Positions 23,641 to 33,325 of a DNA stretch of 64,000 bases are shown here, piece after piece; the stretch's first letter is position 1, and each line of letters starts with the position of its first letter. A program made the position numbers and the translations under genes. A model generated the notes under the pieces. That model was not told the origin of the DNA and did not search any database. It saw nothing but the letters and a program-made list of their open reading frames with translations. Location of the stretch: contig NW_004450323.1 in the NCBI RefSeq assembly GCF_000321225.1, forward strand, positions 1,861,301 through 1,925,300, given 5' to 3'. The DNA is from Odobenus rosmarus divergens. Taxonomy: Eukaryota > Chordata > Mammalia > Carnivora > Odobenidae.

Positions 23641-24304
23641 GTAAAGAAAAGGGAGAACACCAGGTCCCCAGAGGCCTTGGTTTTATATAGAACTTCCTCT
23701 AATCTAGCTTATAGTCACCCTATTCTGAAATCCATCTTGTGAGTTGCACTGTGGTGATCTGTAACTCCCTGTGAAAACTTCCCTTAGTTATTTTTTATCA
23801 GCATCTGGACAAGATTCAGCAATTCCACCTGTCTTGATGGTGGAGTACCTTCAGGGACACCTCTTTTTTGGGGTATCCGTTGAGACCAATCCTTCCATCT
23901 CCTGTCAATGATAAGCTGGGAAATACTTTGGGAGGTGGAGCAATCCTCATTTACCAGGGGCTCACACAAGACCAGTATGAGTGAAAATCTGGTCTTACAA
24001 AGAAGACAAATAGAGAGTCTTTGCTTTACTAAAGGATTTATGTTAAGATTTCTTTCAGTAAAAAGCTCATCAGAGATGAGACTCAATCAGTCCACTTTTA
24101 TTTAATGCAGACTTTTCACTTATAATCTTATTATTTAAAAAAAATCTTATTATTTAAAATGCATTTATGTCTGTAACATGCTATGGGTAACTCCTGGACA
24201 CAATGCGCCTTTTCCCACTGGAGTTATCTTTAATGGTGGGACTTTCCAGAGCTGTGGTGGGCCTTGGAAAGACATCTGGGTCACAGTTAACGAATGTAGA
24301 CTCT

Positions 24305-24385
24305 CTGTCTAAGGGTATCGGCTTTGGAGGCAGATGACTAGAGTTGGAACTTCAACCCTCCCACTCATTGGCTGACTTAGCCATC
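24305..24385 (+). mobile_element. MIR fragment
   Basis: GGCTTTGGAGGCAGATGACT...CTCATTGGCTGACTTAGCC. In intron 3 of the MR1 pseudogene. Confidence 0.65.
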
Positions 24386-26430
24386 TGAACTGCAATGGTT
24401 GCAGGTAACAGAAACCTACTCAGACTGGCTTAGACACAAAGAGGGAAGCTATTTGGAAGGCAGGAATCAGGGCAGTGTGAGGACCCAAGGAATTTAAACC
24501 AAGATTCAAATGAGGAGGGGATGTGGCCGCCAGCATAAAGCTCAGAGATACCTTCAGCCCTTCACCATTCCAGAAGAATGGGCTTCCCTCTCCCCGCTCT
24601 GGTTACAAAACTTTTTTTTTTCACAGGAGAACTGTGGTTGGTCTGAACTGCATCACAGGCCACCCCTCGGACTCATTGCTGTGACCATCCGGAAGAGTGT
24701 CTAAGATCGGCTGTGGGTAACAGAGTCCTGGTAAGAAGTAAGTGACATACTCAATGTGATTTAGCCGAGGAGAATTCAATGACAGGATTATGCACAGAGG
24801 GACCATCAGGATTGAGGAAACCCAAAGTCAGGTACCCAGAGGTGTGCAGCAGAGGGAAGCTGTTACATCCCCAAATCTGAAGGGGCAGGCGAAGGCAGGG
24901 GCCCTTGAAGAAGCGCCTTCTAGCAAGTCCTGTGCCTCTGGAGAAACACAGCCACTGGCAGACTGCAGTGAGATGCTTGGAGAACAGGTCCCTGAGAACC
25001 CCAACCTTTCTCTCCTCTGGCTCTCTGACGTTTGCTGAGGATGTTCCTCCTAGCCAGCGGCCAGACCCGGCCAGGCCAGGGAGCCCTGGAGGGGCAGTCT
25101 GAGGAGCACAACCTTCCAGGGCACAATACAGAGCAGAAGCTGGGTCTGGGGGCTAGCAATGAGAGAGTAACCAGTGCACGACGGGCTGTGCTTGAGTTCC
25201 AGGATTAAGATTGGTACTTCTCAACAGAAGCACACATTGGAGTCAGGAGAACTGATTTTCCAATGTATGTTATCTGTTTGTCAGGAGCAGGGGTTCCTCT
25301 TATCAGAAAAAAGTGGAGCTCATAGATGCTAAGGCGGCAAAGCAGTAATCTTGAGTAAAAGAAACAGTTGTGATAATGCCTACATCCCAGAAACTGGTGT
25401 GAAAAATGTGCATGAAAGCACTTAGTACAGATAGTTCTCTGCTTACACATTACATCTCATTATTGTTGCCAGGCTGAAGAAGTTCTGACAGCTTGGGATC
25501 TGGCTGAAATCTGTGGCCAATGTGGGGTTGTACTAGACCCTCAGTCACTGAGACATTGTAAGCCAAAGCTAGGTATGAAGTGGGGCCCTAGGAGTCTCCA
25601 CTCCCAGATCTTGATGAGTGGCATAGCCTTGGACTGCAAACAAAGAGAACCCTTCGTTGCCTGGCCTCCTGCTCTCAGGGAAGGGAGGGAAACTGGAGAG
25701 ACAGTAGGAAAACTGGAACAGAGTTGCTATCAGCTGGGATTTGAGGGTTAATACTAATCCTGTTGGTTCTCTCTGGGACGAGGAGCTCTTTGGAAGGAAA
25801 GGGGAGAACCTGGACTCCCAGGTTGTGTGGGAAGAGTATGGAAAGAATGGCTTCAGTGTATCTGCTCCCCCTCCCATTAGGACCATGAGTGTCATAATAG
25901 GCTCTCAACTCTTTGGTCAAAATCCATTCTTAGAAAAGTATCTGGGAACGATTTCTTCCGAGCACTGTCAAAAAGCAGTATCTCTCCTTGTGGCATTCAT
26001 ATTTTATTTTTCATGTTGGGAAGCCTTTTTTTCCTGCGAAATTTCATGCCTCAGGAAAAATAGAAGGAAGGTGTTGTTGAGGTAAAGCTCTTCCCTGTAT
26101 CTGACGGCCAGATAGCAAGGTGGGGGGGGGGTGGTGTGTGTGTGTGAAAAGGTGAGGCCTCCAGACGAGCAGGAGGCAGCCCTTCTAAGATGCCGTCAGG
26201 CTCTGTATGGCTCACATCTGGATGGGACCCAATTCAGAGGGAATATTAAGAACAGCACCATCTGGAAAATTAGTAGAAGAGTCCAGAGGAAGGAAGGCCC
26301 CCAAATAGACAGTTTTTTGTTGTCACTTCTAGAGCCCCTTTGTGATATGAATTTCTGGAATTCCTTCGAGGGCATAACCACAACATGATCTATTGATTAC
26401 ATATGTTTGTTTCCGATGACAGTCACTGTT

Positions 26431-26672
26431 TTAGTCCATTTGGCTGTATAACAAAACACCATAGCCTGGGGAAACCTAAAACCATAGAAATGTATTTCTC
26501 ACAGATCTGGAGACTGCAAGTCTGAGATGAGGGTGTCAGTGTGGTCGGATGGGGGCCCTCTTCTCAGTTGCAGACTGTGGGCTTCTGATGGCATCCTCAC
26601 GTGATAGAATTGGGCCAAGGATCTCTCAGAGCCTCTTCTATAAAGCACTAAGCCCATTCATGAGGGTTCCAC
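26431..26672 (+). mobile_element. MaLR-like LTR fragment
   Basis: TTTAGTCCATTTGGCTGTAT...TCACAGATCTGGAGACTGCA...CCCATTCATGAGGGTTCCAC. In intron 3 of the MR1 pseudogene; a truncated CanSINE follows. Confidence 0.65.
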
Positions 26673-26683
26673 TGGCATGACTT

Positions 26684-26776
26684 TTTTATTTTATTTTATT
26701 TTTATTTATTTGATACAGAGAGAGAGAGCACAAGTAGGCAGAGTGGCCGCAGAGGGAGAGGGAGAAAGCGCCAGCC
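26684..26776 (-). mobile_element. CanSINE, antisense, 5'-truncated
   Basis: T-rich/TTTATTTATTTGA tail complement followed by the GA-rich tract and GGGAGAAAGCG, then the match ends. Lies in intron 3 of the MR1 pseudogene. Confidence 0.75.
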
Positions 26777-26834
26777 CAAGGACACCAGGCAGCTCAGAGC
26801 CAAAGCAGAGCCGCATTGGCTGTGATATCTCTTT

Positions 26835-26975
26835 GCGCTAGCACGGAATTGAGAGTAAGGAAGCCTGAGTTCTAATCTCCAGGCTTTTGCTGAATTACTC
26901 ATCACAGTCACACACGTTGTAACTCAGTTTTCCTTTCCTGTGACTCATAAGAGTATTTCAAAGGTTAACAGTAAA
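26835..26975 (+). mobile_element. MIR fragment
   Basis: GTAAGGAAGCCTGAGTTCTA...CTCAGTTTTCCTTTCCTGTG. In intron 3 of the MR1 pseudogene. Confidence 0.6.
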
Positions 26976-27258
26976 TGATCCTGACACACTTTCCAAACAC
27001 TCAAAACTATGTGGCTTTTCCCCCGCTTGGAGGACAGAACATGGCTCAACTCCACGTTCGTCCTTCCCCAGCATGCTGCCCTGGTAGGAGGTACACAAAA
27101 AATACGTTTGTTGTTGACAGACCTGGGCTCTGGGTCATTCTTGGTTTTAGATGTTTCCTGCAATAAAGAAAATAAATTGGGAGACCCAGTTGCCAAGTTC
27201 TAGTACTGTATGCTCTGTACCTACGATACTTGCACTGAACGTTATTTCTTCTTCCTAG

Positions 27259-27531
27259 AGCCCCCACCGGTCAGAGTAAATCACAACTTTTCCAAGGATT
27301 ACAACTCCTTTCTGCAGAGTTCATGGCATGGGGAGGGGGGGCAGAAATTTGCATGATCTGGTTGAAAAATGGGGAAGAAATTTTCCAAGGAATAGTTTAG
27401 GGAGACATTCTTCCCAATGGGGATAGAATCAATCGGACATGGGTATCAGTTGAGCTGGATCCTCAGATCGGTGACCTCTACTCCTACCCAAGCAGACTGT
27501 AGCCTCTGCGTGGTTCTTCAAGTCCCCCAGG
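27259..27531 (+). pseudogene. MR1: MR1 pseudogene exon 4 (alpha-3 Ig domain)
   Basis: Starts after CTTCCTAG (AG at 27257-27258) with P-P-P-V-R-V-N-H. Frames W-L-K-N-G-E-E-I, V-S-V-E-L-D-P-Q and V-V-L-Q-V-P-Q at the end match the Ig-like alpha-3 domain. Lesions: about 5 nt lost after 'VNH' (frameshift), a G-run (27335-27342) replacing the 'GFYPPE' region, TAG at 27398-27400 (Tyr codon), loss of the second alpha-3 cysteine (TGT to TAC) and a scrambled 'CHVEHCG' region. The expected donor is AT at 27532-27533 (GATAAGG), so normal splicing to exon 5 would fail even without the stops. Length about 273 nt, near normal. Confidence 0.95.
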
Positions 27532-28108
27532 ATAAGGATGGGTTGTGGCTGTCTGGGGAGCGAGAGGGAGGGAAAGGGCAGAGCAGGAAACACTGCGTGC
27601 TTTTTTCAATCAGTGGTTCTCTCTCTCTTTGGCCTTAGAGCACCTTTATTCTTAATTATTGAGTACGCCAAAGAGCTTTTGTTTTGGTGGGTTATATCTA
27701 TTGCTATTTACTGTATTACAAATTAAACATTAAAAAGATGTTTAAGTACAAGAAAACACAAGCTCATATCTATTGACCGTCAGAGAGATGATGTCATCAT
27801 GTGTCATGTAGCCTCCAGAAAACTCCACTGGGCACATGAGAGAGATGGAGATTAAAAGAAACAGGGAAATCATGATTTAGACCTCATGGACTCCCTGAAA
27901 GGGTCTTGAGGCCCCTGGGGCATTCAGATCACACTTTGAGAACTGCCTCCTCTGTTTTCATTTATCATCCTACCCGGAGCTGTGAAGTGAGAAGTGTCAG
28001 TAAGATAAGTAGGGCTGGGCTTCCTGCAGATCACAGGGACACGTCCCTAAAAGTTGGCAGAGAAGGGGAGGAGGGCTTGTGGAGTTCTCCTCACTTGCTG
28101 GCTTTTAG

Positions 28109-28210
28109 AACCAGAAACGATCAGCCGAAGGTCCATCGTGGGAGGGGCTGGAGTTGGTGTCCTAGCGGCCGGGGGGGCGGGGGGCGGCGGGCAGAAGGCC
28201 CCATGGCTGT
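28109..28210 (+). pseudogene. MR1: MR1 pseudogene exon 5 remnant (connecting/transmembrane)
   Basis: After CTTTTAG (AG at 28107-28108) the sequence AACCAGAAACGATC resembles the start of the MR1 membrane-anchor exon. GGCTGGAGTTGGTGTCCTAG at 28145-28164 matches the codons for A-G-V-G-V-L within the transmembrane helix, and AGAAGGCCCC (28193-28202) matches the basic R-R-P segment after it. Much of the helix coding sequence between is deleted, and a G/C-rich block (28165-28191) sits where the membrane-to-cytoplasm junction should be. The right end is approximate; no clear donor is seen. Assigned by these islands of identity and by order between exons 4 and 6. Confidence 0.75.
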
Positions 28211-29391
28211 GAGGCAGGTGGAGGCGGGACTCTAGGGGCCACAGATTGTCTCTCCTGCAGCTCCACACAGTCTCATTTTCTGCACCAGCCACTCCAAGCT
28301 CCATTTACAAATGGGTTGGGCCTCACTTTGCGATCACAGGAGGACCAGGAACACCGCTCCCACGATAGAGGAAAGCACACCATGGTTAGAGCTTGCAAGG
28401 AAAGGGGCGCCTGACCATGACAAAGCCCAGCGCCCAACCAGGTGAACCACCCTCAGAGAAGCTGAGTCAGAGAAGGTATGGCGATCTTGATTGGTCTTTT
28501 TCCAAACTCTATCTTTATTATTAGTTAATATCAACTTTTGAGGGAATTTTGTCCTTGGTTTCAAGACTTTAGTAAGTTTTCCCATTTTGACACTTTTTCC
28601 TCCCAATCATGTGAAAATCCTTTTCTTTCTAAAATCATCGTTCAACACATGAAATGTTGAAGAGTAGATACCTTTGGAAAATGGGATTCAGGGGAAGGAA
28701 AAATGGGAGATATATAGGCTCTTGATACTTTGGGGGAAAATTAATTCATTCAATAACTATGTATTTAATACCTACTATGTCCTGGGCACCGCACTGGATT
28801 CTAGAATATAGCAGTGCAAAGGACAGACATGATTCCTGCTGTCAGAGAGTTTACAGGCTAGTCTTATAACATCATTCCCCTGCCTCCGGCTTGTTTAGGT
28901 GCACAAACTGATCACAGCATAATATTGATGAGACCTGGATTATGGGTTTGAACCCACTGTGGGCTAGGAGTTTGGCTTTGCTTCATAACCACAGACTTCA
29001 ATCTCAATTCAGGTGATACTGTGCAAAGCATGTTATTAGAACAAAGTAAAACCAGCCCCTTTACTAGAAAATCAACTCAGGAGTTAGTGAGTCATTGATG
29101 TTTTCTTTATAAAGTAGAGCACTAATCCCAACCCAATAAGAAATAGCTGCTGAAGAAAAAAGAAATTAGCAATGACATACCCCTTTCAAGACTGATACAC
29201 ACTGTGAGTTCCTTCTTATCTCGTGGAGTTTGTGAATTTGAGTTAAAATTTGTCAAGTACTAAGAGAATCTTGACAAAGCGGGCTAAAAATGTCAATGCT
29301 GGCTTCTCAGATTTTGCTGAACATTGCATAATTTGTTTTTGAGCTATAAGGAAAATTGCATATATCTGACTAAAAACTTTTCCTTTCAAAG

Positions 29392-29430
29392 CAAAATGGA
29401 GTCATCAACCTTTTTACACCAGATCAATGA
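29392..29430 (+). pseudogene. MR1: MR1 pseudogene exon 6 (cytoplasmic tail and stop)
   Basis: After a pyrimidine-rich tract ending TTTCAAAG the frame reads Q-N-G-V-I-N-L-F-T-P-D-Q then TGA (29428-29430). This matches the last twelve residues and the stop of MR1 with only conservative changes and no indel. It is the one exon with an open frame, probably because it is short. It anchors the 3' end of the locus. The sequence after it may include old 3'UTR, but I cannot delimit that. Confidence 0.88.
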
Positions 29431-31338
29431 TTGAAGATAGCTCTTTCCCGGTGGTTTTTCCTCTAGGAAGCATGGTCCCCTTGTCCCCTATAGACTCATG
29501 TCCAGTGCTCAACATTCTTGGCCACATCCATGATAACCTATGGATATCATAGGTTTGAGCCTTTATGGCAGAAAGATAGGGAATCATGAAATTTTCGTGA
29601 GATCAGAGAATCTCAGAGCTGAGGGGAACCTTCTGATCCAGGACAGGAAATGTCCTCTACAGTGCCTCTGACTCGAGCATCCAGCCTCCACTGGAATACC
29701 ACCAGTTCGGGGCAGCTCACTATACTATAACATGCTCTTTCTCTTCTTTCACGAGAATGTTTATTATGTAAGAGCTTTGAACATCACAGGTGCCTTTGCT
29801 GTGACGCTACGGACAGGGTTAGATCAGCCCATGAGATTAGCTAGTGAGTTTCTACAATGGCCTGTGAATGGCTGGATCATTTTACACATTTCCCGGCCTG
29901 AAAGTGAAAGTGCCCTGTTCTTATGGCAAACCTGACGGGTAGCTTGGAATCTTGGAAGTATGCCTGGTCAGATTTGTGGAAGTGATCTCATTCTTTCTGA
30001 TGTTTGTGGGAAAGTAAGAACACTAATTATCAGACATTTTACCACCTTCGGTGGCACCGCAGTGACCTGGACTCAACTGCAATCTTGAATGCAAAAATGA
30101 GAGTATGTCTCAGTCTCAGAGGGGGGTTCAATTCTTTCTCTACCGGCTTCTCATAGATGGGCCTGACTCACCTTTATACATATGCTTATTCTCCATATAT
30201 ATATGCACTGGGAATAAAGAAAAGCCTCACTAGGAGAATGAACAATCCCTCGATCCTCCTTTCCTCCCCTAAAATCCTCACCATCATTTACCTCTTGTCC
30301 TGCTGAATTGTCCTAGGATGGACAGCAGTTACGTTTATCTGTCCCACTCCTCTGACTCTGTCTGACCACACACCTCAGCCCAGACACTTACTTCGGTGCT
30401 CCCAACTTTGACAACTGGCTTTGAACATGTACCTTGGGCTTGACCTTTCCCCTCCCTTGACCATGACATTTGCCCTCTGGCTTTAGTATCACAACCACAG
30501 GTAAAGACATCCTCAGTGTGCCAGGCCTTAAAGAACCCACCCGCCAAGCCTACTTCTTGCTTCACTGTCCCCACCTGCTTCCATGGATGAAGATCCCACT
30601 GTACGTCTCTCGCTTCTGGTGCCAACTGAGTCACAGAAAAACAAAATTGTCCCTGCTTATCTTGTTTTCAGGGTTGCTACGGGCAATTTCTATGCCATCT
30701 TTTAAACAGTGTCGCACTGTGAAGAGGGCAGCTTTATGTGGGGAATGGTTTCTCACCATTAAAATAGTTAGGACTGAATATATTTCTGGATGGACACTGA
30801 GAGTCAAACAGGTGGTACGTCTATGTAAATGTCTTGTCTCTCCAACCGTGTGGTAGTCTCCTCAGAGGTGTGAATGAGCAAGGCCTCTTTGTGCTCCCAG
30901 GGCTTCACCCTACACTTCACACAAAGCGAAAATGTCCAAGTGGATGAAGAGGAAGAGGCAGGGGCAAGGTCAAGGACGTGGTGAGACCTTCTGTAATGCG
31001 CTTGCTGCGTTTCTGCTTCTCCTGGGGGGATTTTATAATCTAAGAGCTACATACATATAACATAAAGGGGTGCTTTTAAACAATACCCAACATGTTGTAA
31101 CCTTCATTTTACCAGTGGTTCAAAATTTCATGATTTCTTAATAATTATAGACCTGTCCTGGCTTTATTCACTCATGTTTGCTGATGACAGATGCTCAGTC
31201 ACTGGAATCTGTGAAATATTTGATAACATACATATCAAACACAACAAACTGTGCTGTCACCAGAATCAGGTTTGGACTTTGGGCTGTCTTTACCCTAATA
31301 TGTGGGTTAAGAACACTGGACGAGAAATCTGTTCAGCT

Positions 31339-31414
31339 CTGCCCCTCCCTCCTCTTCCTTTTTCCTCCTCCTCCCCCTCCCTCCCCCTCCCTCCCCACTT
31401 TTCCTCTTCCACTC
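31339..31414. repeat. Polypyrimidine tract (C/T-rich)
   Basis: About 75 nt almost purely C and T (CTCCCTCCTCTTCC... CCTCCCCCTCCCTCCCC). A candidate for triplex formation; in no gene. Confidence 0.85.
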
Positions 31415-32374
31415 CGCACCATTTATAATCTGTTTTCCTTTTAAGCGCATACAGACCAAGATGTAGCTTGTCTCCATGGCAGTGTAACGGGAAGGAAAGC
31501 AGTTTGGAAAGCAGTGTGAAGGTCAGGCGAGGTTTTCCTGGAGGCCGGACTGCTCTGCCCCAGGGGTCCTGAGCTGTCCCGTCAGACGGCTGGCCTCCCT
31601 CCTCTCTCTGCCTCTCTCTTCTTGGTCCCACTATTTTTTAGTTCTTCTGAGCCTTCCCTTACTTCTGAGGAGCTGCTTGGTTTTTCCTCCTCAAATTTTT
31701 GGCCCGAGACTGTTTCTGCAGTTGTGGCCGTGAAGAATAGTCATCCACTAGAGAGGCCAGTGATCACTTTCTGGCAGGGTCCCTCAGCAGGGTCACCCCT
31801 GATTTGATCACGTCTGGGGTCTTTGTCTTCACATGTGCAGGTCAGGTGGCCCCACGCGCTGATCAGATGAGTGCATAAACTCCAAGGCCAGTGGATTAAC
31901 TTACGGTGAGAAACACGAATGCCAAGTGGGTCAGATGTGTGTCTCAGCTGGTCAGCAAATTTTCTGGCAGCAGAGTCTATGTGAGACCAGCTAATCAGGG
32001 TCAGAAGAGTGCTTGGTGGCCCCAGAATCGGTGCAAAGGGACACATTCTTGCTCTTTAGCTCCTCCTTTCACACACAATTTCGCAGAGTTTCACAGTTTG
32101 CAGAGTTTTCTCCAGCAAGGAGAGGGCGCTTACCTGAAGACTCAGGCAGTGGGTGGTGGCTCTAGGAGGGAGCCCAGGTCTCCCAGCCCAGGCGTTTTCC
32201 ACTTGACTGAGGAAAAGTCCCTCACCACCCTTTCCGAATGCCTTCACTACCTCTCTTTTTGGACATTTGCCATCTTTGAGCCTTTTATCTCTCTGGGACA
32301 TCTCTGCAACTCCCTTTCCCACTGGGCTGCCTTTCTCTGATGTCCCTCTGGCTTCTGGTTGCCCCAAACCCTGC

Positions 32375-32822
32375 AGGTTGTGTAACAAATCCCAACTCTA
32401 GTGGCTTCAAACAGCAACAATCATTTTATTATCTTTTATAGTCTCTGTGAGTCAGGAGTTTAGGTAGGGCTGGGCTGGGCCTTTCTGGCTTGGGGTTGCA
32501 GTCAAATACTGGCTGGAATTTGCTCCAGGTAGACTCGGGACTCTCCACGTGGCCTCTCTGTGTAGATTAGATTGGGCTTCCTCACAGCATGGTGGCCTCA
32601 GGGCAGTGAGACGGCTTCGTGGCAGCTAGCCTCCCTCAGCTAGTATCCCAAGAGACCAAGGCAGAGGGGCATAGTATTTCTATGACCTAGCCTTGGAAGT
32701 CACATAGTGTGACTTTTGCCATTCTTAAGTTAAGAAAGTCACAAAATTTCTGCTCAGTATCAAGGGGAGGGCACATAGACCCCAACATTCAATGGGAAGA
32801 TTGTCAAAGTCACATAGGAAGA
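32375..32822 (+). mobile_element. MLT1-like LTR
   Basis: TGTAACAAATCCCAACTCTA...CATTTTATTATC...CTCACAGCATGGTGGCCTCA...CCAACATTCAATGGGAAG. No coding remains. Confidence 0.75.
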
Positions 32823-32911
32823 GCATATGGATAGGAGATACTGTGGTCAGCTTTGGCAAGATAAACCTGTCCCAATTGCCATGGCCCACCATCCTCTCCC
32901 CATTCCACCCT

Positions 32912-33325
32912 GTATTGGTTTCTTAGGGTTGCCATGACATTGTAAGGTAAACTGGGTGGCTTCTAAAACAACAGAAATTTGTTCAAAATCAAAGTGTTGA
33001 CGAGGCCATGCTCCCTCTGTAGGCACCAGGGAAAGAATTGTTCCAGGCTTCTCTCTTAGCTTCTACTAATTCCTTGGCTTGTGACTGTATAACGTCAGTC
33101 TTCACATGGTGTTCTGTGTGTGTGTGTATGTGTGTGTATGTATGTCTGAATTTCCCTTTGTTATACCAGTCATACTGGATTAGGAATCCACTCTCCTCCA
33201 GTATGGCCTCATCTTCACTAATTTACATTTGCAACAACTCTATTTCCAAGTAAGGTCATATTCTTAGGTACTGGGGATTAGGACTTGGACATGAATTTTG
33301 GAGACACAATTCAACCTGTAACACA
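32912..33325 (+). mobile_element. MLT1-like LTR with internal (TG)n
   Basis: TGTATTGGTTTCTTAGGGTT...AAATCAAAGTGTTGACGAGG...CATGAATTTTGGAGACACAA...CCTGTAACAC. A short TG/TATG tract lies at 33115-33146. Same class as 12396. Confidence 0.75.

Larger units (their letters stand above)
22502..29430 (+). pseudogene. MR1: MR1 unitary pseudogene (exons 2-6)
   Basis: A broken copy of the MHC class I-related gene MR1, whose product presents riboflavin-pathway metabolites to MAIT cells. In order and on one strand are exon 2 (alpha-1), exon 3 (alpha-2), exon 4 (alpha-3), a damaged exon 5 (connecting/transmembrane) and the last exon 6 (tail and stop), separated by introns of about 0.65, 3.6, 0.58 and 1.2 kb. 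Introns and most splice sites are kept, so this is not a retrocopy. Disabling changes include in-frame stops in exons 2, 3 and 4, small frameshifting deletions, loss of the exon-4 donor (GT to AT) and deletion of much of exon 5. The signal-peptide exon was not found. Position between STX6 and IER5 matches the functional human gene, making it the true orthologue in decay. No functional class I protein can be made. Confidence 0.95.
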
